From Gracilariopsis chorda (Eukaryota; Rhodophyta; Florideophyceae; Gracilariales; Gracilariaceae), in NCBI GenBank assembly GCA_003194525.1, contig NBIV01000147.1, forward strand, positions 146,144 to 210,143: DNA of 64,000 nucleotides. The letters run 5' to 3'. The translations under genes were made by a program, and so were the position numbers. Of the stretch, positions 45,170 through 56,382 are shown piece by piece. The notes beneath the pieces are model-generated. The model made no database searches and was not told where the DNA came from. It saw only the letters and a program-made list of their open reading frames with translations. How positions within the stretch are numbered: the stretch's first letter is position 1; each line of letters begins with the position of its first letter.

Positions 45170-47832
45170 TACATTCCGATATAATAGGACCCCTTGTACC
45201 GTCATTCCCACAAATGTTTCAGTATGCCTCTACCTTCCTTGACGAGCATTCAAGGTATGCACTAGTAGGCTTCCTGACCCATAAAAGTGAAATTGCTGTT
45301 GTATTCGATGCAGTTGAGCACACGTTCCAGCACCTTGGAGGAGTGGCCATTGCGAAAGTGCACTCGGATAATGCCGAAAATTATATTGCGTTGCAGCTGA
45401 GCCCTGCCAACAATCTTCAAGACACTTCTTTCTCTCCTCCGTATACTCCGGAACACAATGCAATAGCCGAGCGCATCAATCGCACTATGGAGGAAGCTAC
45501 TCGAGCTTTGCTCATACAGGCAAGTCTCCCAGAGTGCTTGTGGCCATACGCATTAAAGCACTTCATACATGTTCGCAACAGGTTTTGTCACTCAGCATCT
45601 GGAAGCAGCCCCTACCTTTTGATGACTGGTTCAAAACCATCCCTGAAGCATGTCAAAGTGTTTGGGTGTGCTGCGTTCGTGCTTAAGATGAAACCGGATA
45701 CCAAGTTCGAGTCTCGTGCACTTGAGGGAGTGTACTTGCAGACTCTTGAGCATGGTGTGTATGATGTTTTAGTCAATGATAATGATTAGATTCCACGCAT
45801 TGTAAAGTCTCGGCATGTGACATTTGACGAGTCCAAGTTCCCTGGGGCACCATTTCTGGAACATGTTATGAGTGATGAAGGTGCATCAGATGATACTTAT
45901 GAATGCGCAGATCACTCTGAAAGGGATACTGAGAGTGGTAGTATGGTTTCTGTGGACAATCCATTCGACATTGAGAGTGATACTTAACATATTCAATCCG
46001 CTCCTATACCAACGGCACAGAGCACTGAAAGCGGTGCCAAGCATCCAGATGATAGCGAGCATACTTCTGATGACGATTGGGACCCAGACAATGATGGTGA
46101 GCCTGCCCCAAGTGTTAGTCAACATACTTCGGACTCTGAACTCTTACCGAAATTTGACCCAGGACCACGCTATCCTCGCCGTAGAGGACGTGCACAGGCT
46201 AAGTGGTGGTACATGGCCGGTATTGCAATGTCACAAATGGATATTACTACCACTGATGAACCTACTCTGGGCGAAGCACTGTCTGCTACACCACTTGATC
46301 AGAGCCTTTGGAAGAATGCCATTGATGAAGAACTGACATCTCTGGAGGAGAAGAACACTTGGGAGGAGGATGAATCACCTGCCTCTCAGCCTCTTCCTAC
46401 TCATGTCATTTCAAACGTCAAGCGCGATGCCAAAAGATCGGTTGATAGATTCAAGGCTAAGGCTGTGGCTAGTGGCAATAACCAGACATATGGGCAGAAC
46501 TACATGGAGACATATGCCCCAGTGCGGCCATTTAGTCTGGTCTGCATGCTACTGTACGTTGCAATTTGTCTTCAGATGTATGTGGCTTAAGTAGATGTTA
46601 AGATTGCATTTCTCAACGGTGAGCTTAAAGAAGACTTGTGGATGATGTCGCTGCGTGGTGTTCCTGGTGTGACTGCAAAGTGCTATAAGTTACTCAAGGC
46701 TATAAACGGTTTGAAAAAGGCTCATCTAGTATGTCACAACAAGTTCAACGCAGACATGAAGAGGTTGGGTTTTGAGGAGCTACCCAGTGCACCGTGCGTA
46801 TTCAAGCGAAAGGTTGGAGATGGCATGTATGCATACATACTCGTATATGTGGACGACATTCTGGTGTTCACGCCAACGCTGGAGCAACGGACTACGGTGT
46901 TGGAGGAGCTCAAAACACTCTATGACCTCCGCATTGAGAACCGAATCACTCTGTACCTTGGCGTGGAGCTGTCATGGAAGATAGGTACAGCCGGACAACT
47001 CCTTGGTGTCAAGCTGGGACAGTCGCTGTATATTGAAAGTATACTTGGACGATTTGGTCTCCAGAACGCTAAACCAGTACCTATCTCTATGGTAGAGTGC
47101 TTCTTCACATCTCTAGCAACGGAGGAAGGCAAATCACCAATGGATGTGCAGCTGTACCAGCAGATGATCAGGTCTCTGCTGTACATGGCACTACGGACTA
47201 GGGTGGATATACTGGCTCCAGTTCTCATCCTGGCTCGTTTTCAGAGTGCTCCTACCGCTTGGTTTCACAAAGCTGTGAAGCGTGTGCTCAGATATCTGTG
47301 TGCAACGCAACAGCATGGGCTATGCTACAGGCCTGGATCGCTAGATCTACATGGTTTTCTGGACTCTGACTACGCTGGAGAGACTACCAGTCGGAAGTCG
47401 ATGTCCGGGTATATCGGTAAACTTTGGTCAGCAACCTGCTGGTATGGTGGTAGAAAACAAGCGTCAGTTGCGCTATAAACTGGCGAGGCGGAGTACTATG
47501 CTCTGACTTTGGCTGCACAAGAAGTGGTATGGGTTGCTCTTGTGCTACGGAAATGCGGTTTTGACGTGAAAACTTTGGTTTCTCTACATTCTGACAGCCA
47601 GTGCGCATTGGAGTGGGCTGGTGGTGAAAGGTGCCCTTCTAGTCGTGCTAAGCACATTGATGTAAAGGTTCACTTTATCTTAGATCTCATAGGAGACAAT
47701 GTGATTAGTGTTCAATACGTCCCAAGTGAGCTGAACGATGCCCATTTACTCACCAAGCTATTGGGACGTATGAGTGTTAATGCAATTCTCAAACGTCTTG
47801 GTGTTGGACAGGAACTCGAGAAGGAGTGTTGA
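45170..47832 (+). pseudogene. A3 pol second half
   Basis: Integrase resumes with HSDIIGP and HSDNAENYI. Up to about 45849 it equals 33217-33896, then diverges from A1/A2: CC for TA at 45850, TAA near 45985, and a more complete RT-RNase H block at 46636-47478 with LVYVDD. TAA at 47476 interrupts RNase H. This is the ancestral right-hand partner of the crossover. Confidence 0.88.
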
Positions 47833-47882
47833 ACTTTAGAAGTGGTCGACTGCCTGGCCAACCCCCACAGAAGGTCTCAGCT

Positions 47883-48550
47883 TGGTCTAAAACCAAACCT
47901 TTAGGGGACGATGGGCTCGTTTGGAGCCCCTTGCTCCAAAAGCGCATATGCCCCTCTGCTCAAACACAACGTGAAACGGCAATGTGATTGGCTAGTGAAA
48001 ATGCTATATGCATTTTATACCGTACAAGTGTTATGGAGTGTATGGTACTGGATTGTAGATATGCACAAGTGGAGCAATGTGGTTGGTCCAAGTGTGCGCG
48101 CAGTAGACGGTTGTGCTGCAATGCTGAAGATGCGAATGGGAGCTGTATTGGGAGATTTGGGACAATGTGCGTTTGTGGGCTGCGCTGAGGGGTTGGAGTG
48201 CCAGGATGGAAATTGTTGATTTTTTAGAGCTGCTTCCAGACCAAGGGACTGGCAATGGATTTGCTGCATTGATTGATTGATTTATTTGAAATTGTGACCC
48301 TCTAAATTGTGCGCTCTTTTCGTGTACACCTGCACACACGAATAACGTGTAGTGTAATGGTGCGACCACCGCCGTCGCTTGCTGCGACGACGGTGAAGTG
48401 TGTGCAGTAGGGTATATCTAGATTATCTTTGCCTGGCGTCGAGTAAACTGGTCGACTAAGGCTGATAACCTTCCTTGTTTCACTTTCTTGTTTGTTCTTC
48501 CTCCCTTTATTTCGTACCTTTTGTTTTCATAACCTGCGTGAGTTGCGATA
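47883..48550 (+). repeat. Copia-A LTR 4
   Basis: 668 bp joining A3 and A4. The primer-binding site at 48551-48564 reads GGTTATCGGTCCAG, as at LTRs 2 and 3. Confidence 0.8.
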
Positions 48551-49336
48551 GGTTATCGGTCCAGAGCGTTGACTTTTTGCAGACGTCGCACTCTACTGAT
48601 ATCTATGTGGATTCTATGAAGACTGGTTTTTCTTTCGCGCAGGTACGCGTTGCGTTGCGAGCGAGCGAATCTTGTAGAAGTCGAGTGGCAGTGGTGAAAG
48701 TAGGCAAAGTGTTCAGGGACTCGTCTCTGGTAAACGGACCTGCACCTGTTCCGATCCCTGCTTCTTTGCTCCAGCGCACAAGGACGACCGCGCTATTTTC
48801 CGGCAAGGGACTAGAAGGGGTTAACTGGTGAAAGCTTATCGCGTCAGCTACTAGCCTCCCTTGGACGTCTCGTACGGATTGTAAAGCTCCTCGCTCTGAA
48901 GTGCGTAGAGCAGGATTGGTCGCAGAAACTGCATCCCGCCTGGAGAGAGTTACCAGGGACCAAAGGATTCGGATCTGGAGGGTAGCGGGGATAGTATCTC
49001 CTGCCATTGCGCCCGTCATAAGAACTTTTATTTGTGTCCAGGCTCGTATCAGTACGTCCTGTGAGTATACTCCGGGCGTTGAGTACCCGAGCTCCGCCTG
49101 TGATCGCGTACGAGACGCGTCTTTACAAGCGTAGTAGACTTGGTTACAAGGTCTCCGCTGATGTTTTCGCTGTTGAGTGTTTGAGATTCTTCTCCACTCC
49201 ATTGTTTCTGGGTCTTTGTGTAACAGAAGCCTTGAAATCCCTCCTTCAGCTTCACTACATTGTGTGGATATCACTTCATTTGATATCTACATAATTGCTT
49301 TTGTTGCTTTTCTTTGGTTCTCGTCCTGTAGGAACC

Positions 49337-50479
49337 ATGTAGGACTTCGAAGTTGAAACGGAATCCACCTCTGGAATGAGAATTCCTCGTTTCCATGGTA
49401 AACGTGGTAATGCTTATATGCTGTGGTGTCACCTTCTTCGTGCTGCATGCCGTAATAATGGTGTCTGGAATGTCGCCAATCCCTCTGGGGTCCAATCTAC
49501 CACAGATATTTCAACTCAAGACACAACTACCGCAGGTAGTCGCACTGAAATAGCAACTCCACGTATCATTGCGAAACGAGAAAAGGCTTGTGTTATCATC
49601 ATCTGTGCTCTTGGTGATGCTCCATTACGCGTAGTCATGGACGTGGATGATGATCATGCACGTATGTTGCAACTCTTGGATGGACGTTATGCCTCCAATA
49701 GGACTGTATCTAGAATTGCAGTGCAGACACGATTGTTCCGAATGTCGTACAGCGGTGAGAACATGTCCAGCTATGTCGATCAATACATGGCATTGTTGGC
49801 TCAGTTAGACCGTATGGGCAAGGATGCTGCAATACTGGAGTCTCACAGGGCACCTATACTACTTGCTTCCGTTGATCTGAACAGTTCGTTGGAGTCCACA
49901 TCTGCTGCATTACGTACCAAGTACATATCAGAACTCACTTGGGACTATGTGGCAACCACTTTGATCGATGAGTACAATGCTCGTCTGGTCAGTTCTTCTA
50001 GTTCTGGACCTACGCAAAGTCGAAAGAACAACAGAAGCAAAGCTTCTGGTGGTTCACGTGTGTCCCAAAACTCTAGTCACACTCACATCAGGGACGGAAG
50101 TGACTCTGATGAACGGCCAATTACGGCTGGTAGAGCATACGTGGTGTCCAGTAACCGGACTTATCACTGTGAATTCTGTGATCGTGATGGTCACACAAAG
50201 CACATATGCCATTTGAATCCCAATAACCCAGATAATCACTTACCCAAACGCATCCTGGACAAGCTTAACATCAAATCGAAGAGCAAATCTTGGGCGTCCA
50301 AGTCTTGCAATAAGCCGGCTGGTAGTTCATCAAAGATTGAGTTATGTCGTATGGCACTGGAAAAGTCTTCCATCGTACCTCCCGACTGTTGCGATATGGA
50401 CACATATGCCGATAGTGGTGCTACATCACAATTTTTCATTCGGTGTCTGCGTCTATTCCCGAGTCCTTGCACAACGTAG
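49337..50479 (+). pseudogene. A4 gag-protease with a stop at codon 2
   Basis: The gag ATG at 49337 is followed at once by TAG (49340), where A2 and A3 have TCG. The next ATG, 49376, opens 367 codons lacking 13 N-terminal residues. The CCHC knuckle and YADSGATSQFF are intact. The frame ends at 50479, and the protein continues only after a -1 shift at the T run 50432-50436. Some frameshift-competent product starting at 49376 remains conceivable. Confidence 0.88.
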
Positions 50480-53400
50480 AAACTCGAACCATCATGCTTG
50501 CCGAGAACACTGAATTATGTGCAACGCAGCGGGGTGACATAGTATTTCCATTTGAGTGCGCAAACCTAGGATTGACTGATGTCCTGTTCGTTCCAGAACT
50601 GGAATACAGTTTGGTGTCCGTAGGATGCTTGGCGGACAAGGGCATTGAATCCTTCTTTCGCTCAAGTGAAGTTCGTCTCACCTTGGACAATGGGTTTGTA
50701 GTCGGCAGTGGCCATGGCGATCGACGCTCGGGGTTGTACACCTTACCCGATCCGATATTGCAAGGTACCAACCCAACCCCATCCTCGTCACTAACTAGTG
50801 GAGATCATTGCATGAACACATCGGAGTCCAGTATTGCTAATCTATGGCATCAGCGACTTGCCCACATCAATGCGCGCGACCTCCAGTCAGTTTACAAACA
50901 TGCTGAAGGGGTGCCGAAGATGTCGGGAATGGAGGAGATATGCCGCCCGTGTATGCTTGGTAAGGCGCATAAACTTCCGTTCCCTGACAAATACAACCGA
51001 GCATCAGCCGTAGGTGAGGTGGTACACTCCGCTATACTAGGACCCCTTGTACCTTCATTCCCACAAAGGTTTCAATATGCCTCTACCTTCCTTGACGAGC
51101 ATTCAAGGTATGCACTCTTAGGCTTCATGACCCATAAAAGTGAAATTGCTGTTGTATTCGATGCAGTTGAGCACAAGTTCCAGCAGCTTGGAGGAGTGGC
51201 CATTGCGAAAGTGCACTCGGCTAATGCCCAGGAGTATATTGCGTTGCAGCTAAACCCTGCCAACAATCTTCAAGACACTTCTTTCTCTCCTCCGTATACT
51301 CCGGAACACAATGCAATAGCCGAGCGCATCAATCGCACTATGGAGGAAGCTGCTCGAGCTTTGCTCATACAGGCAAGTCTCCCAGAGTGCTTGTGGCCAT
51401 ACGCATTAAAGCACGTCATACATGTTCGCAACAGGTTTTGTCACTCAGCATCTGGAAGCAGCACCTACCTTTTGATGACTGGTTCAAAACCATCCCTGAA
51501 GCATGTCAAAGTGTTTGGGTGTGCTGCGTTCGTGCTTAAGATGAAACCGGATACCAAGTTCGAGTCTCGTGCACTTGAGGGAGTGTACTTGCAGACTCTT
51601 GAGCATGGTGTGTATGATGTTTTAGTCAATGATAGTGATGAGATTCCACGCATTGTAAAGTCTCGGCATGTGACATTTGACGAGTCCAAGTTCCCTGGGG
51701 CACCATTTCTGGAACATGTTATGAGTGATGAAGGTGCATCAGATGATACTTATGAATGTGCAGATCACTCTGAAATCGATACTGAGAGTGGTAGTATAGT
51801 TTCTGTGGACACCCCATTCGACATTGAGAGTGATACGGAACATATTGAATCCACTCCTATACCAACGGCACAGAGCATTGAAAGCGGTACCGATCATCCA
51901 GATGATAGCGAGCATACTTCTGGTGACGATTCGGACCCAGACAATTGTGGTGAGCATGCCCCAAGTGCTAGTCAACATACTTCGGACACTGATGTCTTAC
52001 AGGAATCTGAACCAGAACCACGCTATCCTCGCCGTACACGACGTGCACCAGCTAAGTGGTGGTACATGGCCGGTAGTGCAACGTCACAAATGGATATTAC
52101 TACCAGTGATGAACCTACTCTGGGCGAAGCACTGTCTGCCACACCACTTGAGCAGAGCCTTTGGAAGGGTGCCATTGATGAAGAACTGACATCTCTGGAG
52201 GAGAAGAACACTTGGGAGGAGGATGAATCACCTGCCTCTCAGCCTCTTCCTACTCATGTCATTCTAAACGTAAAGCGCGATGCAAAAGGATCAGTTGAGA
52301 GCTTCAAGGCTAGGGTTGTGGCTGGTGGCAATCACCAGACATACGGGCAGAACTACATGGAGACATATGCGCCAGTAGTGCCATTTAGCCTGGTCCGCAT
52401 GTTCCTGTACGTCGCACTTTGTCTTCAGATGTATGTGGCTCAAGTAGATGTTAAGACTGCATTTCTCAACGGTGAGCTTAAAGAAGACGTGTGGGTGATG
52501 TCGCCGCGTGGTGTTCCTGGTCTGACCACAAAGTGCTATAAGTTACTCAAGGCTATGTACGGTTTGAAACAGGCTCATCTAGCATGGCACACCAAGTTCA
52601 AAGCAGACATGAAGAGGTTGGGTTTTGAGGAACTACCCAGCGCACCGTGCGTATTCAAGCGAAAGGTTGGAGATGGCATGTATGCCCACATACTCGTATA
52701 TGTGGACGACATTCTGGTGTTCACGCCAACGCTGGAGCAACGGACTACGGTGTTGGAGGAGCTCAAAACACTCTATGACCTCCGCATTGAGAACCGAATC
52801 ACTCTGTACCTTGGCGTGGAGCTGTCATGGAAGATAGGTACAGCCGGACAACTCCTTGGTGTCAAGCTGGGACAGTCGCTGTATATTGAAAGTATACTTG
52901 GACGATTTGGTCTCCAGAATGCTAAGCCAGTACCTAGCCCTATGGTGGAGTGCTTCTTCACATCTATAGCAACGGAGGAGGACAAATCACCAATGGATGT
53001 GCAGTTGTACCAGCAGATGATCGGGTCTCTGCTGTACTTGGCACTACGTACTAGGTTGGATATACTTGCACCAGTTCTCATCCTGGCTCGTTTTCAGAGT
53101 GCTCCTACCGCTTGGTGTCACAAAGCAGTGAAGCGTGTGCTCAGGTACCTGTGTGGAACGCGACAGCATGGGCTATGCTACAGGCCTGGATCGCTAGATC
53201 TGCATGGTTTTGTGGACTCTGACTACGCTGGAGATACTACGAGTCGGAAGTCGATGTCCGGGTATATCGTTAAACTTGGGTCAGCAACCTGCTGGTATGG
53301 TGGTAGAAAACAAGCGTCAGTTGCGCTATCCACTGGCGAGGCGGAGTACTATGCTCTGACTTTGGCTGCACAGGAAGTGGTATGGGTTGCTCGTGTGCTA

Positions 53401-53685
53401 CGGGAATGCGGCTTCGACATGAAACCTTTGGTTCCTCTACACTCTGACAACCAGTGCGCATTGGAGTGGGCTGGTGGTGAAAGGTGTCCTTCTAGTCGTG
53501 CTAAGCACATTGATGTAAAGGATCACTTTATCCGAGATCTCATAAGAGACAATGTGATTAGTGTTCAATACGTCCCAAGTGAGCTGAATGATGCCGATTT
53601 ACTCACCAAGCCATTGGGACGTATGAGTGTTAATGCAATTCTCAAACGGCTTGGTCTTGGACAGGAACTCGAGGAGGTGTGTTGA
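50434..53685 (+). CDS. A4 pol, longest Copia-A frame, integrase catalytic residues replaced
   Basis: About 1083 codons with no ATG of its own near the start, so it needs -1 frameshifting from gag. The order is protease end (HSVSASIPES), integrase zinc region, integrase core, RT (VDVKTAFLNGEL, LVYVDDILV) and RNase H (FVDSDYAGD, STGEAEYYAL, DNQCALEWAG), ending LGQELEEVC. The first two integrase aspartates are Ala (HSAILGP at 51031, HSANAQEY at 51220), while the Glu at 51322 remains. Integrase activity is therefore not expected, although RT and RNase H look complete. The other Copia-A copies keep both aspartates. Confidence 0.85.
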   Translation, partial: FHSVSASIPESLHNVETRTIMLAENTELCATQRGDIVFPFECANLGLTDVLFVPELEYSLVSVGCLADKGIESFFRSSEVRLTLDNGFVVGSGHGDRRSGLYTLPDPILQGTNPTPSSSLTSGDHCMNTSESSIANLWHQRLAHINARDLQSVYKHAEGVPKMSGMEEICRPCMLGKAHKLPFPDKYNRASAVGEVVHSAILGPLVPSFPQRFQYASTFLDEHSRYALLGFMTHKSEIAVVFDAVEHKFQQLGGVAIAKVHSANAQEYIALQLNPANNLQDTSFSPPYTPEHNAIAERINRTMEEAARALLIQASLPECLWPYALKHVIHVRNRFCHSASGSSTYLLMTGSKPSLKHVKVFGCAAFVLKMKPDTKFESRALEGVYLQTLEHGVYDVLVNDSDEIPRIVKSRHVTFDESKFPGAPFLEHVMSDEGASDDTYECADHSEIDTESGSIVSVDTPFDIESDTEHIESTPIPTAQSIESGTDHPDDSEHTSGDDSDPDNCGEHAPSASQHTSDTDVLQESEPEPRYPRRTRRAPAKWWYMAGSATSQMDITTSDEPTLGEALSATPLEQSLWKGAIDEELTSLEEKNTWEEDESPASQPLPTHVILNVKRDAKGSVESFKARVVAGGNHQTYGQNYMETYAPVVPFSLVRMFLYVALCLQMYVAQVDVKTAFLNGELKEDVWVMSPRGVPGLTTKCYKLLKAMYGLKQAHLAWHTKFKADMKRLGFEELPSAPCVFKRKVGDGMYAHILVYVDDILVFTPTLEQRTTVLEELKTLYDLRIENRITLYLGVELSWKIGTAGQLLGVKLGQSLYIESILGRFGLQNAKPVPSPMVECFFTSIATEEDKSPMDVQLYQQMIGSLLYLALRTRLDILAPVLILARFQSAPTAWCHKAVKRVLRYLCGTRQHGLCYRPGSLDLHGFVDSDYAGDTTSRKSMSGYIVKLGSATCWYGGRKQASVALSTGEAEYYALTLAAQEVVWVARVLRECGFDMKPLVPLHSDNQCALEWAGGERCPSSRAKHIDVKDHFIRDLIRDNVISVQYVPSELNDADLLTKPLGRMSVNAILKRLGLGQELEEVC

Positions 53686-53744
53686 AGTGTTGAACTCTAC
53701 AAGTGGTCGAGTGCCTGGCCAACCCCCACAGAAGGTGTCAGCTT

Positions 53745-54564
53745 TGTTGGCAGTAGTACCTGTGCTGTCACTGAAAACCAAATGTTCCTGGGAGCATGGG
53801 CTGTTTTAGAGGGTACCTCTGCAAAAGCGCATATGCGCGTGTGCGCGAACCCAACGTGAAACTGGCTTCTGATTGGCTACTGCAAATGTACATATGCAAC
53901 GTGGTGCGTACAAGTGGTATGGCATAACTGGATGGGTTGGACACACCCACGTGTCCAGCTACTACAGTGGTCACAGTGTACGTTGTGTGCAGGGGATACT
54001 GATGAAGTGGTTGACAGCTGGTACAAGTGGTACAGCAGTGGTTGGTACAATGGTAAGGTGCGCATGCACTGTCAACAGGTTTACACATGCACGGGTATAT
54101 TGATGACGTGGGTGTTGTGTGCATTGCCACATGATGACATGGCACTAACACCACAGGTTACGTGCCGACTTACTGTGACGTGTTGACTTACCGTGATGTG
54201 TTGGCATGTGCTGGCGTGTGTTGGAGTCGTGAATTTGTGCCTTGTCATGGTCATGTGTATGCACGTAACTATTACGGAACGTTGGTGCGTTGGTGTGCGT
54301 TGATGTAATGAGGTTGTGCTGAGCTGGCTATGTCATGTTAGATGACGATTGGTAGTATTGACTGTCCCTGCTTAGTGGTTTAGGTTTTACCTGTAGTTGG
54401 TGTTCCCGCGCAATTCGAGTTTAGAGTGGTGTATAAGATGTGTCTGAAGGACCTCCAAGTAAATCCAAGCTAAGGCTGACAACCTTCCTTGTTTTATTTT
54501 CTTGTTTCTTCTTCCTCCCGTTGTTTCTTTTCTTTTGTTTTCATAACCCGCGTGCGTTGCAACA
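53745..54564 (+). repeat. Chimeric LTR, Copia-B front and Copia-A end
   Basis: 53745-54470 matches Copia-B LTR from TGTTGGCAG to AATCCAAG. After a shared CTA (54471-54473) it matches the last 90 bases of the Copia-A LTR (AGGCTGA-AACC, TTTTCATAACC) and ends GCAACA. It is positioned as the 3' LTR of A4. No primer-binding site follows. Confidence 0.85.
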
Positions 54565-55583
54565 GGCAGTGGCCATCGCGATGGACGCTCGGGGTTGTAC
54601 ACCCTACGCGATCCTATATTGCAAGGTACCAACTCAACCTCACCCTCTTCACCAACTAGTGGAGATCATTGCATGAAGACATCGGAGTTCAGTATTGCTA
54701 ATCTATGGCCTCGGCAACTTGCCCATATCCATGCGCACGACCTCCAGTCAGCTTACAAACATGCTGAGGGGGTGCCGAAGATGTCGGAAATGGAGGAGAT
54801 CTGCCACCCGTGTATGCTTGGTAAGGCGCATAAACTTCCGTTTCCTGACAAATACGACCGAGCATCAGCCGTAGCTGAGGTGTTACATTCCGATATACTA
54901 GGACCCCTTGTACCGTCATTCCCACAAATGTTTCAGTAGGCCTCTACCTTCCTTGACGAGCATTCAAGGTATGCACTAGTAGGCTTCCTGACCCATAAAA
55001 GTGAAATTGCTGTTGTATTCGATGCAGTTGAGCACACGTTCCAGCAGCTTGGAGGAGTGGCCATTGCGAAAGTGCACTCGGATAATGCCGAAAAGTATAT
55101 TGCATTGCAGCTTAGATCTGCTAACAATCTTCAAGACACTTCTTTCTCTCCTCCGTATACTCCGGAACACAATGCAATAGCCAAGCGCATCAATCGCACT
55201 ATGGAGGAAGCTACTCGAGCTTTGCTCATACAGGCACGTCTCCCAGAGTGCTTGTGGCCATACGCATTAAAGCACTTCATACATGTTCGCAACAGGTTTT
55301 GTCACTCAGCATCTGGAGGCAGCCCCTACCTTTTGATGACTGGTTCAAAACCATCCCTGAAGCATGTCAAAGTGCTTGGGTGTGCTGCTTTCGTGCTTAA
55401 GATGAAACCGGATACCAAGTTCGAGTCTCGTGCACTTGAGGGAGTGTACTTGCAGACTCTTGAGCATGGTGTGTATGATGTTTTAGTCAATGATAATGAT
55501 TAGATTCCACGCATTGTAAAGTCTCGGCATGTGACATTTGACGAGTCCAAGTTCCCTGGGGCACCATTTCTGGAACATATTAT
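54565..55583 (+). pseudogene. Copia-A fragment A5: protease end and integrase
   Basis: It starts abruptly in the protease end (GSGH) directly after the LTR and runs through the integrase zinc region and core (HSDILGP, HSDNAEKYI, with Lys in AKRINRT replacing the catalytic Glu) to GAPFLEH. There is a TAG at 54937 and another at 55501. It is cut at 55583 by the inverted Copia-B element. Confidence 0.88.
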
Positions 55584-56362
55584 TGTTGAAAGTTGAAAGA
55601 AAGTTGAGGGGATGGAAGGGAAGTTCGCCAGCTCTAGCTTGGATTAACTTGGAGGTCCTTCAGACACATCTTATATACCACTGTAAACTCGAATTGCGCG
55701 GGAACACCAACTACAAGTAAAACCTCAACCACTAAGCAGGGACACTCAATACTACCAATCATCATCTAACATGACATAGCCAGCTCAGCACAACCTCATT
55801 ACATCAACGCACACCAACGCACCAACGTTCCGTAATAGTTACGTGCATACACATGACCATGACAAGGCACAAATTCACGACTCCAACACACGCCAGCACA
55901 TGCCAACACATCACGGTAAGTCAACACGTCACAGTAAGTCGGCACGTAACCTGTGGTGTTAGTGCCATGTCATCATGTGGCAATGCACACAACACCCACG
56001 TCATCAATATACCCGTGCATGTGTAAACCTGTTGACAGTGCATGCGCACCTTACCATTGTACCAACCACTGCTGTACCACTTGTACCAGGTGTCAACCAT
56101 TTCACCAGTACCCCCTGCACACAACGTACACTGTGACCACTGTAGTAGCTGGACACGTGGGTGTGTCCAACCGATCCAGTTATGCCATACCACTTGTACG
56201 CACCACTTTGCATATGTACATTTGCAGTATCCAATCAGAAGCCAGTTTCACGTTGGGTTCGCGCATACGCGCATATGCGCTTTTGCAGAGGTACCCTCTA
56301 AAACAGCCCATGCTCCCCGGAACATTTAGTTTTCAGTGACAGCACAGGTACTACTGCCAACA
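55584..56362 (-). repeat. B3 3' LTR (minus strand)
   Basis: 779 bp, reading TGTTGGCAG...CAACA on the minus strand, with a 7-base C run (polypurine tract complement) to its right. Confidence 0.93.
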
Positions 56363-56382
56363 CCCCCCCTCTGTCACTGACT

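Larger units (their letters stand above)
33622..45574 (+). repeat. Tandem segmental duplication, unit 2
   Basis: Second direct copy of 21669-33621, with the offset varying from 11,954 to 11,952 and back to 11,953 through three 1-base indels. It includes B2, which has the same insertion site, the same TACA duplication and the same LTR-LTR differences as B1, proving DNA-level copying. Confidence 0.93.
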
